Source: Cupriavidus metallidurans CH34 (GTDB taxonomy: Bacteria > Pseudomonadota > Gammaproteobacteria > Burkholderiales > Burkholderiaceae). Taken from it: a stretch of DNA of 64,000 nt. Where the stretch lies: positions 2,852,001-2,916,000 of the forward strand of contig NC_007973.1 of NCBI RefSeq assembly GCF_000196015.1. The letters are read 5' to 3'. This document shows, piece after piece, positions 9,215 through 18,783 of this stretch; within the stretch, counting starts at the first letter, position 1; each line of letters begins with the position of its first letter. The translations under genes and the position numbers were made by a program. The notes under the pieces are model-generated. The model was given only the letters and a program-made list of their open reading frames with translations. It ran no database searches and had not been told where the DNA came from.

Positions 9215-10018
9215 ATGCAACTACTGGAAGTTTCCGCCAAGGAAGGCTACGTCTGGTTCCGCCAGGGCATCTGGCTGTTCCGCAAGAACCCGCTGGCATT
9301 CCTGATGCTGTTGTTCATCTATCTGATTGCCGCGCAATTGGCGATCTTCGTGCCGCTGTTCGGCATCATCGCGCTGCTGGTGTTCACCCCGGGCCTGTCC
9401 GTGGGCGTGATGACCGCCTGCCGCGACGTCATCCAGAACAAGCGCGTGTTGCCCACGGTATTGCTGTCGGGCTTCCGCACGAACGGGAAACAGGCCACCC
9501 GCAACCTGCTTGTGCTGGGTGGTATCTACGCGGTGCTGGTGTTCGCGCTGAGCTTCATCGCCACGGCCGTGGTCGACATCAGTGCACTGGCGCCGATGGT
9601 GCTCAAGGGCGAGGAGCCCTCCGGCGAAGCGGTACGGCAACTGTATTACGCGCTGCTGATCGGCGCGCTGCTGTACACGCCGGTGGCAATGATGTTCTGG
9701 TTCGCGCCGATGCTTGCCGCCTGGCATGGCGTGCCGCCCGTCAAGGCGCTGTTCTTCAGCTGGACCGCCTGCTGGCGCAACCGTGGCGCGTTCTTCACCT
9801 ACGCCCTGCTGTTCGCGCTGCTGCTGGTGGTGGTGCCACTGTTCCTCGAGGCAGTGTTCGCCTCGATCGGCGCGGATACCGTACTGTCGTTCCTGATCAC
9901 GCCGTACTCGCTGCTGATGCTGGCGATCCTCTACTGCTCGTTCTACGCGACGTACCGCGGCTGCTTCAACATCGCGCCGCCGGGTGAGACGGCAAACGAT
10001 AGCGTAGCGCAGTCCTGA
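9215..10018 (+). CDS. BPSS1780 family membrane protein
   Basis: Polytopic inner-membrane protein of unknown function, 267 aa, with about six hydrophobic segments (near 27-45, 47-69, 98-120, 145-167, 190-215, 222-250). It begins with the conserved-looking segment VSAKEGYVWFRQGIWLFRKN. It resembles the BPSS1780 family, which is regularly linked to thrB in Burkholderia and Cupriavidus. The position right after thrB and before a strong terminator makes it the last gene of the unit. Confidence 0.8.
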   Translation: MQLLEVSAKEGYVWFRQGIWLFRKNPLAFLMLLFIYLIAAQLAIFVPLFGIIALLVFTPGLSVGVMTACRDVIQNKRVLPTVLLSGFRTNGKQATRNLLVLGGIYAVLVFALSFIATAVVDISALAPMVLKGEEPSGEAVRQLYYALLIGALLYTPVAMMFWFAPMLAAWHGVPPVKALFFSWTACWRNRGAFFTYALLFALLLVVVPLFLEAVFASIGADTVLSFLITPYSLLMLAILYCSFYATYRGCFNIAPPGETANDSVAQS

Positions 10019-10023
10019 CCCTC

Positions 10024-10061
10024 TTTTCTCCCCGCTTCCATATGCGGAAGTGGGGAGAAAA
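10024..10061. terminator. bidirectional terminator between thrB unit and uvrD
   Basis: TTTTCTCCCC (10024-10033) pairs with GGGGAGAAAA (10052-10061), and an inner stem CTTCC/GGAAG (10035-10039 with 10046-10050) extends it. A/T tracts on both sides allow function for the converging transcripts from both strands. Confidence 0.85.
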
Positions 10062-10069
10062 TCCCCTCC

Positions 10070-12433
10070 TCAATCAATCGCGTCCAGCTTCGCCACCGAC
10101 AGCGCCAGCCACTTGGTGCCGTGACGCTTGAAGTCGATGTTCGCGCGCGCATCGGCGCCCTCGCCTTCCAGCGCCTTGATCTTGCCTTCCCCGAACTTGT
10201 TGTGGAACACGCTCTGGCCCACGCGGAATCCAGTGGCCGCGGCGCGCTTCTCTTCGGCGTAGTTCTTGCCGGTGTCCATGCCGCCGGTCGGCTTGACGCC
10301 GGTATAGGGCACGTCCTCGGCACGCTTGAACCAGTCACGGCCCCAAGCGCTTTCGCGCTCAGATGACTGGCGTCCGCTACCTGAGCCATAGGCACCATAG
10401 GCCTGGCCCTGCGGAGTGATCCACTTCAGCGAAGCCTCGGGAAGCTCCTCGAAGAAGCGCGACCGCACGTGATAGCGCATCTGGCCGTGCAGCACGCGGC
10501 TTTGGGCGAACGACAGATAGAGCCGTGCCCGCGCGCGCGTGATGGCCACATACATCAGGCGGCGTTCTTCCTCCAGACCGTCGGCTTCCATCGCGCTGTT
10601 CTCGTGCGGGAACAGGCCTTCCTCGAGCCCGGTGATAAACACCACATTGAACTCGAGCCCCTTGGCCGCGTGCACGGTCATCATTTGCACCGCATCCTGG
10701 CCGGCCTGCGCCTGGTTGTCCCCCGCCTCCAGTGATGCATGGGTCAGGAACGCCACCAGCGGCGTCATCACCACCGGCAACTGTTCGGGGTCCAGCACCT
10801 GCTGGTCCTGTTCGCCCTGCGCCAGCGCCGGCATGGCATCGCGGTTCGCCGGCAGCATGCGGCCCAGCGCCTCGAGCCCGTAGCCTTCCTCGACCACGAA
10901 TGCCTGCGCGGCCGTCACCAGTTCCTGCAAGTTCTCGATGCGGTCCTGGCCTTCCTTCTCGGTCTGGTAATGCGTCATCAGGCCGCTGGTGTTGGTCACG
11001 TACTCGACCGTTTGCGCCAGCGTCATCCGGCTGGTCTCGGCACGCATCTGCTCGATCAGCCGGATAAAGGCGCCCAACGAGCTGCCGGCCTTGCCAGGCA
11101 CGTAGGCCACGGCTTCGGCCAGTGAACAGTTGTACTGCCGCGCTGCGTCCTGCAGCACTTCGAGCGACTTCGCGCCGATGCCGCGCGTGGGGAAATTGAC
11201 CACCCGCCCGAATGCGGCGTCATTGCGAGGGTTCTCGATCAACTGCAGGTAGGCCAGCGCGTGCTTCACTTCGGCGCGCTCGAAGAAGCGCAGGCCGCCG
11301 TACACCCGGTACGGGATACCCGACGAGAACAGCGCGTGTTCGATGACCCGCGACTGCGCATTGCTGCGATAGAGGATCGCGATCTCCGAGCGCGACATGC
11401 CCTGCGCGATCTGGTCGCGGATTTCCTCGACGATCCACGAGGCTTCCTGGCCGTCCGAACCTGCCTGGAACACGCGCACCGGCTCGCCGTGCCCGGCGTC
11501 GGTGCGCAGGTTCTTGCCCAGTCGGCGCGCATTGTGCGAGATCAGGTGGTTGGCCGAATCGAGAATATGCCCGTGCGAGCGGTAGTTCTGCTCGAGCTTG
11601 ATCAGGTGGCGAACGCGGAATTCCTGCTCGAAGTCGCGCATATTGCCGACGTTGGCGCCACGGAACGCGTAGATGCTCTGGTCATCGTCGCCCACGGCGA
11701 ACACTGCCGCGGCATTGCCCGAGCCGTAGCCGGCAAGCAGCTTGAGCCACTGGTACTGCAGCACGTTGGTGTCCTGGAACTCGTCGACGAGCACATGGCG
11801 GAAACGGTGCTGGTAGTGCTGGCGGATCGCGTCGTTGTAACGCAGCAGTTCGTAGCAGCGCAGCAACAGTTCGGCGAAGTCGACCACGCCCTCGCGCTGG
11901 CACTGCTCGTCGTAGGCCGCGTACAGGTCGACGAAGCGACGATTGAAATCGTCATTGGCTTCGACGTCGGCCGGGCGCAGGCCCTGCTCCTTGGCGTTGT
12001 TGATGAAGTACTGGAGATTCTTGGGTGGGTACTTTTCGTCGTCGACATTCAGCCCCTTGAGCAGCCGCTTGATCGCCGAAAGCTGGTCCTGGGAGTCCAG
12101 GATGGCAAATGTCTGGGGCAAGCCGGCGTCACGGAAATGCGCACGCAGCATCCGGTTGCAGAGGCCATGGAACGTGCCGATCCACATGCCCCGGGTGTTG
12201 ATCGGCAACATCGACGACAGCCGGGTCTGCATCTCCTTGGCGGCCTTGTTCGTGAAGGTCACCGCCAGGATGCCGGCCGGGGACACACGGCCGTTCTGGA
12301 TCAGCCACGCGATCCGCGTGGTCAGCACACGGGTCTTGCCACTGCCCGCACCGGCCAGGATCAGGGCCGGCTCGTCAGGTAATGTGACGGCGGCGAGTTG
12401 TTCAGCGTTGAGATTGGCGAGCAGACTGGACAT
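10070..12433 (-). CDS. uvrD: DNA helicase II (UvrD-like, superfamily 1)
   Basis: 3'-5' helicase for nucleotide excision and mismatch repair. ATG 12433 (MSSLLANLNAEQLAAVTLP) gives 787 aa. Helicase motifs are visible: Q-motif LNAEQLAAV, Walker A AGAGSGKTRVL, motif Ia TFTNKAAKEM, Walker B VDEFQDTN, motif III GDDDQSIYAFRGA, motif IV EQNYRS, motif V/VI TVHAAKGLEF and YVAITRARARL. The C-terminal segment (FGEGKIKALEGEG onward) matches the Tudor-like tail of UvrD/PcrA. The open frame continues upstream to 12637 without family similarity. A TATAAT lies 29 bases upstream on this strand (12462-12467). Confidence 0.95.
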   Translation of the reverse strand: MSSLLANLNAEQLAAVTLPDEPALILAGAGSGKTRVLTTRIAWLIQNGRVSPAGILAVTFTNKAAKEMQTRLSSMLPINTRGMWIGTFHGLCNRMLRAHFRDAGLPQTFAILDSQDQLSAIKRLLKGLNVDDEKYPPKNLQYFINNAKEQGLRPADVEANDDFNRRFVDLYAAYDEQCQREGVVDFAELLLRCYELLRYNDAIRQHYQHRFRHVLVDEFQDTNVLQYQWLKLLAGYGSGNAAAVFAVGDDDQSIYAFRGANVGNMRDFEQEFRVRHLIKLEQNYRSHGHILDSANHLISHNARRLGKNLRTDAGHGEPVRVFQAGSDGQEASWIVEEIRDQIAQGMSRSEIAILYRSNAQSRVIEHALFSSGIPYRVYGGLRFFERAEVKHALAYLQLIENPRNDAAFGRVVNFPTRGIGAKSLEVLQDAARQYNCSLAEAVAYVPGKAGSSLGAFIRLIEQMRAETSRMTLAQTVEYVTNTSGLMTHYQTEKEGQDRIENLQELVTAAQAFVVEEGYGLEALGRMLPANRDAMPALAQGEQDQQVLDPEQLPVVMTPLVAFLTHASLEAGDNQAQAGQDAVQMMTVHAAKGLEFNVVFITGLEEGLFPHENSAMEADGLEEERRLMYVAITRARARLYLSFAQSRVLHGQMRYHVRSRFFEELPEASLKWITPQGQAYGAYGSGSGRQSSERESAWGRDWFKRAEDVPYTGVKPTGGMDTGKNYAEEKRAAATGFRVGQSVFHNKFGEGKIKALEGEGADARANIDFKRHGTKWLALSVAKLDAID

Positions 12434-12461
12434 CGGAGCGGGGCCGGAAGGATAGGCCGCA

Positions 12462-12467
12462 ATTATA
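12462..12467 (-). promoter_or_regulatory. -10 element of uvrD
   Basis: A perfect TATAAT on the minus strand, 29 bases ahead of the uvrD ATG. The -35 region (around 12485-12490, CAGGAC) is poor, and no LexA-type box is evident. Confidence 0.4.
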
Positions 12468-12562
12468 CCGATGGCCCCCGTCGCGTCCTGGCAGCAACGA
12501 CAGCATCCACTCGCCCGGACCACCTTCCGGCGCCGAAATGCGCACCGGGACCCCGCCTCCCC

Positions 12563-12568
12563 TATAAT
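12563..12568 (+). promoter_or_regulatory. -10 element of valS
   Basis: A perfect TATAAT on the plus strand, about 84 bases upstream of valS in the divergent uvrD/valS region. The -35 hexamer is not recognisable. Confidence 0.4.
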
Positions 12569-12651
12569 TTGATGTTTTCCCGGCCCAATGCCGCGGCGCG
12601 CCGATCCGCCTGCCGGCCAGAGCCCTGACCCGCACACCTCGACATCCCAGC

Positions 12652-15519
12652 ATGACCGCAGAAGACCAGTCCCTAGCCAAGAGCTTCGAACCCGCCGCCA
12701 TCGAGGCGAAATGGGGCCCAGAATGGGAGCGGCGCGGCATTGCCCAGCCCACGTTCGACGCCAATCGCCCCGATTTCGCCATCCAGCTGCCGCCGCCCAA
12801 TGTGACCGGCACGCTGCACATGGGCCATGCGTTCAACCAGACAATCATGGACGGCCTGACCCGCCATGCACGTATGCGCGGCGCCAACACGCTGTGGGTG
12901 CCGGGCACCGACCACGCCGGCATCGCCACGCAGATCGTCGTGGAACGCCAGCTCGAGGCGCAAGGTGTATCGCGCCACGACCTGGGCCGCGCCAAGTTCA
13001 CCGAGAAGGTCTGGGAGTGGAAGGAAGAATCGGGCTCGACGATCACGCGCCAGGTGCGCCGCATGGGCGCGTCGATCGACTGGACGCGCGAGTACTTCAC
13101 GATGTCGCCCGAGATGTCGAAGGCCGTGACCGAGGTGTTCGTCCGCCTGCATGAGCAAGGCCTGATCTACCGTGGCAAGCGGCTGGTGAACTGGGATCCG
13201 GTGCTTGGCACTGCCGTGTCCGACCTGGAAGTCGACAGCGTCGAGGAAGACGGTTCGCTGTGGCACATCCATTACCCGCTGGCCGAGCCGGACACCGTAC
13301 GCGGCTTGACCCACCTGACCGTGGCTACCACCCGTCCCGAGACGATGCTCGGCGACACGGCGGTGATGGTGCACCCAGAGGATGAGCGCTACGCCCACCT
13401 GATCGGCAAATTCGTACATCTGCCGCTGACCGATCGCAAGATCCCGGTCATCGCCGACGAATACGTGGACCGCGAGTTCGGCACCGGTGTGGTCAAGGTG
13501 ACCCCGGGCCACGACTTCAACGACTACGCCGTGGGTCAGCGCCACAACCTGCCGCAACTGTCGATCCTGACGCTCGACGCGAAGATCGTCGCCGATGCGC
13601 CGGCCGCCTACGCCGGCATGGATCGCTTCGACGCGCGCAAGAAGATGGTGGCAGACCTTGAGGCGCAGGGCCTGCTGGGCGAGGTCAAGAAGCACAAGCT
13701 GATGGTGCCGCGCAGCGAGCGCACCAGCAGCGTGATCGAACCGATGCTGACGGACCAGTGGTTCGTGGCCATGAGCAAGCCGGCCCCGGAAGGCACATTC
13801 AACCCGGGTCGCTCGATCGCCGAAGTCGCGCTCGAGGCCGTGCAGAGCGGCGAGATCAAGCTCGTGCCGGAAAACTGGATCAGCACGTACAACCAGTGGC
13901 TGTCGAACATCCAGGACTGGTGTATCAGCCGCCAGCTCTGGTGGGGCCACCAGATTCCCGCCTGGTACGACGATGCCGGCAACTGTTTCGTGGCGCGCAC
14001 CGAAGAGGAGGCACGCGCGAAGGCCCAGGCCGCCGGCAGCACCGGCGCGCTGCGCCGCGAGGAAGACGTGCTCGACACGTGGTTCTCGTCCGCGCTGGTT
14101 CCGTTCTCGTCGCTGGGCTGGCCCGAGAACACGCCCGAGATCCAGCACTTCCTGCCGTCGTCGGTGCTCGTGACCGGCTACGACATCATCTTCTTCTGGG
14201 TGGCGCGCATGGTCATGATGACCAAGCACTTCACCGGCAAGGTGCCGTTCCACACCGTGTACGTGCACGGCCTGGTGCGGGACTCCGAAGGCAAGAAGAT
14301 GAGCAAGTCCGAGGGCAACACGCTCGATCCGGTGGACCTGATCGACGGTATCGCGCTCGAACCGCTGCTCAAGAAGCGCACCACCGGCCTGCGTCGTCCG
14401 AAGGATGCGCCGAAGATCGAATCGAAGACGAAGAAGGAATTCCCGGACGGCATTCCCGCATTCGGCGCCGACGCGCTGCGCTTCACGTTTGCGTCGCTGG
14501 CCACGCTGGGTCGCAACATCAACTTCGACACCGGCCGTTGCGAGGGCTATCGCAACTTCTGCAACAAGCTCTGGAACGCCACGCGTTTCGTGCTGATGAA
14601 CACCGAGGGCCATGACTGCGGCATGGGCCCGTGCAACAACGATTGCGGCCCGGACGGCTACCTGCACTTCTCGCAGGCCGACCGCTGGATCGTATCGCTG
14701 CTGCAGCGCGTGGAAGCGGAAGTCGAGAAGGGCTTCGCCGAGTACCGCTTCGACAACATCGCCAGTGCGATCTACAAGTTCGTCTGGGACGAATACTGCG
14801 ACTGGTACCTGGAGATGGCCAAGGTCCAGATCCAGACCGGGACCGAAGCCCAGCAACGCGCCACGCGCCGCACGCTGCTGCGCGTGCTGGAAACGGTGCT
14901 GCGCCTGGCCCACCCGATCATCCCGTTCATCACCGAGGAACTGTGGCAGAAGGTGGCCCCGCTGGCCGGCCGTGCCAAGGGCGATGGCAGCGAGTCGATC
15001 GCCACGCAGGATTACCCGCTGAGCGCCGCGGCCAAGATCGACGAAGCCGCCGAAGCCTGGGTGGCCCGCCTCAAGTCGGTGGTCGACGCCTGCCGCAACC
15101 TGCGCGGCGAGATGAATATCTCGCCGGCCCAGCGCATCCCGCTCTATGCTCAAGGAGACAGCGCGTTCCTGAAGGAAGCGGCGGCGCAAATCCAGGCGCT
15201 GGCGAAACTTTCCGAGGTCAAGGTGTTCGAAGACGAGGCCACGCTGCAGAAGGAAGGCGCCGGCGCCCCTGTGGCGATCGCCGACGGCAACCACCTGCTT
15301 CTCAAGATCGAGATCGACGTGGCTGCTGAACGCGTGCGCCTGGGCAAGGAGATCGACCGTATCTCCGGCGAAATCGGCAAATGCCGTGGCAAGCTGTCCA
15401 ACGAGAGCTTCGTCGCCAAGGCACCGCCGGCCGTCGTGGCTCAGGAAACGCAGCGTTTGTCCGATTTCGAACAGACGCTGGTCAAGCTTCAGGATCAACT
15501 ACAGCGATTGCCTGCCTGA
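12652..15519 (+). CDS. valS: valyl-tRNA synthetase
   Basis: Class I aminoacyl-tRNA synthetase charging tRNA-Val. Motifs: HIGH-type HMGH within [22 protein letters not shown] within [14 protein letters not shown], and the large CP1 editing insert ([19 protein letters not shown]). The C-terminal coiled-coil arm ([16 protein letters not shown]) is present and 955 aa is full length. The start at 12652 lies in the region shared with divergent uvrD. A long open frame opposite is a coding shadow. Confidence 0.98.
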   Translation: MTAEDQSLAKSFEPAAIEAKWGPEWERRGIAQPTFDANRPDFAIQLPPPNVTGTLHMGHAFNQTIMDGLTRHARMRGANTLWVPGTDHAGIATQIVVERQLEAQGVSRHDLGRAKFTEKVWEWKEESGSTITRQVRRMGASIDWTREYFTMSPEMSKAVTEVFVRLHEQGLIYRGKRLVNWDPVLGTAVSDLEVDSVEEDGSLWHIHYPLAEPDTVRGLTHLTVATTRPETMLGDTAVMVHPEDERYAHLIGKFVHLPLTDRKIPVIADEYVDREFGTGVVKVTPGHDFNDYAVGQRHNLPQLSILTLDAKIVADAPAAYAGMDRFDARKKMVADLEAQGLLGEVKKHKLMVPRSERTSSVIEPMLTDQWFVAMSKPAPEGTFNPGRSIAEVALEAVQSGEIKLVPENWISTYNQWLSNIQDWCISRQLWWGHQIPAWYDDAGNCFVARTEEEARAKAQAAGSTGALRREEDVLDTWFSSALVPFSSLGWPENTPEIQHFLPSSVLVTGYDIIFFWVARMVMMTKHFTGKVPFHTVYVHGLVRDSEGKKMSKSEGNTLDPVDLIDGIALEPLLKKRTTGLRRPKDAPKIESKTKKEFPDGIPAFGADALRFTFASLATLGRNINFDTGRCEGYRNFCNKLWNATRFVLMNTEGHDCGMGPCNNDCGPDGYLHFSQADRWIVSLLQRVEAEVEKGFAEYRFDNIASAIYKFVWDEYCDWYLEMAKVQIQTGTEAQQRATRRTLLRVLETVLRLAHPIIPFITEELWQKVAPLAGRAKGDGSESIATQDYPLSAAAKIDEAAEAWVARLKSVVDACRNLRGEMNISPAQRIPLYAQGDSAFLKEAAAQIQALAKLSEVKVFEDEATLQKEGAGAPVAIADGNHLLLKIEIDVAAERVRLGKEIDRISGEIGKCRGKLSNESFVAKAPPAVVAQETQRLSDFEQTLVKLQDQLQRLPA

Positions 15520-15633
15520 GCGTAAAAAGTGCTTCCCCGGTTTCGTGCCGACTGCAGCGTCGGACGGAACCGGACAGACGGCACCCCTACCGTTACGGCA
15601 CGGTATCACTCCGGATAAACAAGGAAGGCTGAA

Positions 15634-16533
15634 ATGGAAAACCGCGTCACCAAGGCCGTCTTTCCCGTTGCAGGGCTAGGCACCCGGTTTCTGCCCGCCA
15701 CCAAGGCGAGCCCCAAGGAAATGCTGCCCGTGGTCGACAAGCCACTGATCCAGTACGCCGTGGAAGAAGCCATGGCCGCAGGCATTACCGAGATGATCTT
15801 CGTCACCGGGCGCTCCAAGCGCGCCATCGAGGATCACTTCGACAAGGCTTACGAACTGGAAGCGGAACTCGAGGCCAAGAACAAACAGGCACTGCTCGAT
15901 GTGGTGCGTTCGATCAAGCCAGCGAACGTCGAGTGCTATTACGTGCGCCAGCCCGAGGCACTGGGTCTGGGCCACGCGGTGCTTTGCGCCGCCAAGCTCG
16001 TGGGCGACACGCCGTTTGCCGTGATGCTCGCCGACGACTTGCTCGACGGTGGCAAGGACCTGCCCGTGATGAAGCAGATGGTGGATATCTACAACCACTA
16101 CAACTGCTCGGTACTCGGCGTGGAAGAGATCGCGCCCGAGCAAAGCCGCTCGTATGGCGTGATCGACGGCCGCGAGTGGGACGACCGCGTGATCAAGATG
16201 TCCGCCATCGTCGAGAAGCCGGCACCCGAGAAGGCACCGTCGAACCTGGGCGTGGTGGGTCGCTACATTCTCACCCCGCGCATCTTCGACCATATCCGCG
16301 AGCTTAAGCCGGGCGCCGGCGGCGAGATCCAGCTCACCGACGCCATCCAGTCGATGCTCGACCAGGAACAGGTGCTGGCCTATCGCTACAAAGGCGTGCG
16401 GTACGACTGCGGCAGCAAGCTCGGCTATCTGAAGGCGACCGTCGAATTCGCCCTCAGGCACCCCGAGGTGCGCGACGAGTTCAGCGCCTATCTGTCGCAG
16501 CGCTGCACCAGCCCGTCAAGCGTACCCGCCTGA
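15634..16533 (+). CDS. galU: UTP-glucose-1-phosphate uridylyltransferase
   Basis: Makes UDP-glucose from UTP and glucose-1-phosphate for LPS, exopolysaccharide and osmoprotectant sugars. The nucleotidyltransferase signature [19 protein letters not shown] lies at the N-terminus, followed by IQYAVEEA; the active-site loop ADDLLDG and EKP segment ([14 protein letters not shown]) are present. 299 aa is the normal length. AAGGAAGG precedes the ATG at a good distance. Two hairpins follow the stop. Confidence 0.96.
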   Translation: MENRVTKAVFPVAGLGTRFLPATKASPKEMLPVVDKPLIQYAVEEAMAAGITEMIFVTGRSKRAIEDHFDKAYELEAELEAKNKQALLDVVRSIKPANVECYYVRQPEALGLGHAVLCAAKLVGDTPFAVMLADDLLDGGKDLPVMKQMVDIYNHYNCSVLGVEEIAPEQSRSYGVIDGREWDDRVIKMSAIVEKPAPEKAPSNLGVVGRYILTPRIFDHIRELKPGAGGEIQLTDAIQSMLDQEQVLAYRYKGVRYDCGSKLGYLKATVEFALRHPEVRDEFSAYLSQRCTSPSSVPA

Positions 16534-16550
16534 CATCCGCCTGAAAAAAC

Positions 16551-16576
16551 GAAGCCGCCCCGGAAGAGGCGGCTTC
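16551..16576 (+). terminator. hairpin after galU (first)
   Basis: GAAGCCGCC (16551-16559) pairs with GGCGGCTTC (16568-16576). It is preceded by an A6 run and followed by no T-run, so it would terminate best on the minus strand. Confidence 0.6.
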
Positions 16577-16590
16577 GGCAGGAAGGCAGA

Positions 16591-16625
16591 AAAAAACCCC
16601 GCTTTGTTACCGAAGCGGGGTTTTT
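16591..16625. terminator. strong terminator after galU (second)
   Basis: CCCCGCTT (16597-16604) pairs with AAGCGGGG (16613-16620), flanked by A6 on the left and T5 on the right. This classical intrinsic terminator can serve both galU and the converging small hypothetical gene. Confidence 0.9.
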
Positions 16626-16641
16626 CTTTATTCCGGGGCGG

Positions 16642-16962
16642 TCAGAAACCGATCGCCGCGCTGCCGACATCCACACGCACCTTGTCGCGATCTAGCAGCC
16701 GGCCGGCGTGCCGGGCATAGTCCTGCGCCCATTCCGGATGGGTGGCAAAGCGATTCTCGCCAGAGAACTTCGCCACGTTCAGGATCTTGTCGATCACCAG
16801 AACCTTGCCGACCGGACTCGACGCCTGGCAATCCAGCTCGGCGTATTCGCGGTCAAACCAGCGCCAGGCGGCATCCTCGGTCACCGCGGCGAGTTCACTG
16901 TCGCCCAGCGTGAATTCAAATTCCTTGCCACTGCCGAACACTACGGTCAGGGTACGCGCCAT
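16642..16962 (-). CDS. conserved-looking hypothetical protein, 106 aa
   Basis: Starts MARTLTVVFGSGKEFEFTLG and is preceded by GGAGAA about 8 bases upstream, which fixes the start. It is soluble and acidic, with no signal peptide or membrane segment. I do not recognise the family. It sits alone between the galU terminator and the divergent ChaC-like gene; coding-type composition and a ribosome site support it as real. Confidence 0.65.
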   Translation of the reverse strand: MARTLTVVFGSGKEFEFTLGDSELAAVTEDAAWRWFDREYAELDCQASSPVGKVLVIDKILNVAKFSGENRFATHPEWAQDYARHAGRLLDRDKVRVDVGSAAIGF

Positions 16963-17149
16963 TGCCGGTTCTCCGAAAATCTCCGAGGATGAGGCCCCTA
17001 TTGTAGTGACTTGCCGCCGGATCGGGGCGGGCGGAAGAACTAGGCCGTTGGAACAAACCGTTGCCGACCGTTGCCTTGTACACACACCCCTACTGGCATC
17101 TGTGGTTTCCTTGCGACGCATCAATGCGCTTTGGATTATGCTGTCAGAC

Positions 17150-17917
17150 ATGGCCATTACACGACAGGACCTCGAATCGGACAGGCTGCGCACATCATTG
17201 TGCAGCACGCCGGTCGCGTCCTCGTTGTTGCCAGAAGCCGATGTGGAGCGTTCGCTCTGCGACGCGCTCGGCGCCCGGCCCGAGACACCCGGCCTGAACG
17301 GCGATGTCTGGCTGTTTGGCTATGGTTCCCTGATCTGGAATCCGATGGTGGTCCATACGGATCGCAGGCTGGCCACCGTGCATGGCTACCATCGCGGCTT
17401 CTATCTCTATTCCCGCATCAATCGGGGCACGTGGGACAATCCGGGCCTCGTGCTCGGCCTGGATCGTGGCGGTTGCTGCACCGGTATGGTATTCCGCATC
17501 CCCGGGCACGTGATCGAGCAGGAATTCCGCGTGCTGTGGCGCCGCGAGATGCTGACCGGCGCCTATCATCCGCGCTGGCTGCGCGTGAGGGTCGGCAACG
17601 CGCCGGATGCACCCGAGCAGCGGGCGCTGGCCTTTGTCATGAACCGCGAGCATTCGGCCTACGCTGGCCGCCTGCCCGACGAGCGCGTGGTGGCCTGCCT
17701 GCGCCATGCCTGCGGCCTGTATGGCCCGGCGCGCGAGTATCTCCAGCAAACCCTGCTTGGCCTGACAACGAATGGCGTGGACGATCCGTACCTGGGACGC
17801 CTGTGGCGCCAGCTCCAGGAAAGCGATGCCGCCGAAACCAACGGCGCCGCAACGCGGGCGAGTGTCGCCAGCGCTGACGCTGCCGAGTCTATTATCCAGC
17901 CGCACGAAACTGTCTGA
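17150..17917 (+). CDS. ChaC-like gamma-glutamylcyclotransferase
   Basis: Predicted glutathione-specific gamma-glutamylcyclotransferase, splitting glutathione to 5-oxoproline and Cys-Gly. The family signature FGYGSLIWNP is at residues 56-65 (from ATG 17150), and the probable catalytic Glu is 133 in LWRREMLTGAYHP. The first 50 residues and last 30 are variable. Start is uncertain: ATG at 17138 (MLSDMAITR) or 17150 are equally possible, and neither has a good ribosome site; a TATGCT sits at 17137-17142. The open frame runs further upstream but overlaps the opposite-strand gene without family similarity. Confidence 0.85.
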   Translation: MAITRQDLESDRLRTSLCSTPVASSLLPEADVERSLCDALGARPETPGLNGDVWLFGYGSLIWNPMVVHTDRRLATVHGYHRGFYLYSRINRGTWDNPGLVLGLDRGGCCTGMVFRIPGHVIEQEFRVLWRREMLTGAYHPRWLRVRVGNAPDAPEQRALAFVMNREHSAYAGRLPDERVVACLRHACGLYGPAREYLQQTLLGLTTNGVDDPYLGRLWRQLQESDAAETNGAATRASVASADAAESIIQPHETV

Positions 17918-17938
17918 TCGATCCTGTCACCTGCCAAC

Positions 17939-18748
17939 ATGACGCGCTCCCAGACCCGTCCCCGCCGCCAGGCACTTGCCGAGATACTCGGGCTGATGGG
18001 ATTACTGGTCGCTGGGGGGTTGCTGGCCGGCCAGGGCGGGCAGACGCTGGCCCGCTCGGTGGGTGGACTGGGCGGCGCATCCGCGCCGATGCCTTCTCGC
18101 CCGTGGCACGGCAGCAATCACACACCCCTGCCGTCGCGCGGGGACGGCATGGCCGCCCTCGACCACAACCTGATCACGGCAGCCAGTATCGGCGACCTCG
18201 ACCTGGTCAATCGGCTGCTCAAGGCCGGCGCATCGGCCCAGGCCACGGACGAACGCGGACGTACCGCTCTGCTCGCGGCGGTCTACAACCGTCGGGGCGA
18301 TGTCATGCTGGTGCTGATTCAGGCTGGGGCGGACGTCAACCGCAAAGACGATGAAGGCAACAGCCCATTCCTGCTGGCCGCGGCCACCAACCAGATCGAC
18401 GTGGTACGGCTGGCCCTGTCGCACGGCGCGGATCTGAACAGCACCGATCGCTACGATGGCACGGCGCTGATCGCCGCCAGTCAGCACGGCAATGTGGAAA
18501 TCGTGAAGCTGCTGATTAGCGCAGGCGTGCCGGTGGACCGGGTGAACCAGCTGGGTTGGACGGCACTGCTGGAAGCCATCATCCTCGGCGACGGCAGTTC
18601 GCGCTACGAGGACATCGTCCAGGCATTGCTGGACGCCGGGGCCGATGCCAACCTGGCCGACCGCGAAGGCGTCACGCCCTCGCGCCATGCGCGGGAGCGT
18701 GGCTACAAGACGATGGTGCGGATGCTGATGCGGGCCCGCGGCCACTGA
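17939..18748 (+). CDS. ankyrin-repeat protein with N-terminal membrane anchor
   Basis: A basic N-terminus and hydrophobic segment (residues about 14-33, LAEILGLMGLLVAGGLLAG) suggest a signal anchor or exported protein. From about residue 73 to the end are five to six ankyrin repeats (for example GRTALLAAVYNRRGDVMLV, then GADVNRKDDEGNSPFLLAAA). Ankyrin domains bind partner proteins; the partner is unknown. The gene starts 21 bases after the ChaC stop, so cotranscription is likely. Confidence 0.88.
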   Translation: MTRSQTRPRRQALAEILGLMGLLVAGGLLAGQGGQTLARSVGGLGGASAPMPSRPWHGSNHTPLPSRGDGMAALDHNLITAASIGDLDLVNRLLKAGASAQATDERGRTALLAAVYNRRGDVMLVLIQAGADVNRKDDEGNSPFLLAAATNQIDVVRLALSHGADLNSTDRYDGTALIAASQHGNVEIVKLLISAGVPVDRVNQLGWTALLEAIILGDGSSRYEDIVQALLDAGADANLADREGVTPSRHARERGYKTMVRMLMRARGH

Positions 18749-18783
18749 GTTTCCAGTGCCGCGGGGTGTAACGCCTCACCGGC

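Noticed and set aside
12673..15498. 941-aa open frame antisense to valS
   Set aside because: Coding shadow of a GC-rich gene; valS motifs are complete on the other strand and the antisense product is Arg/His-rich with no recognisable domain.
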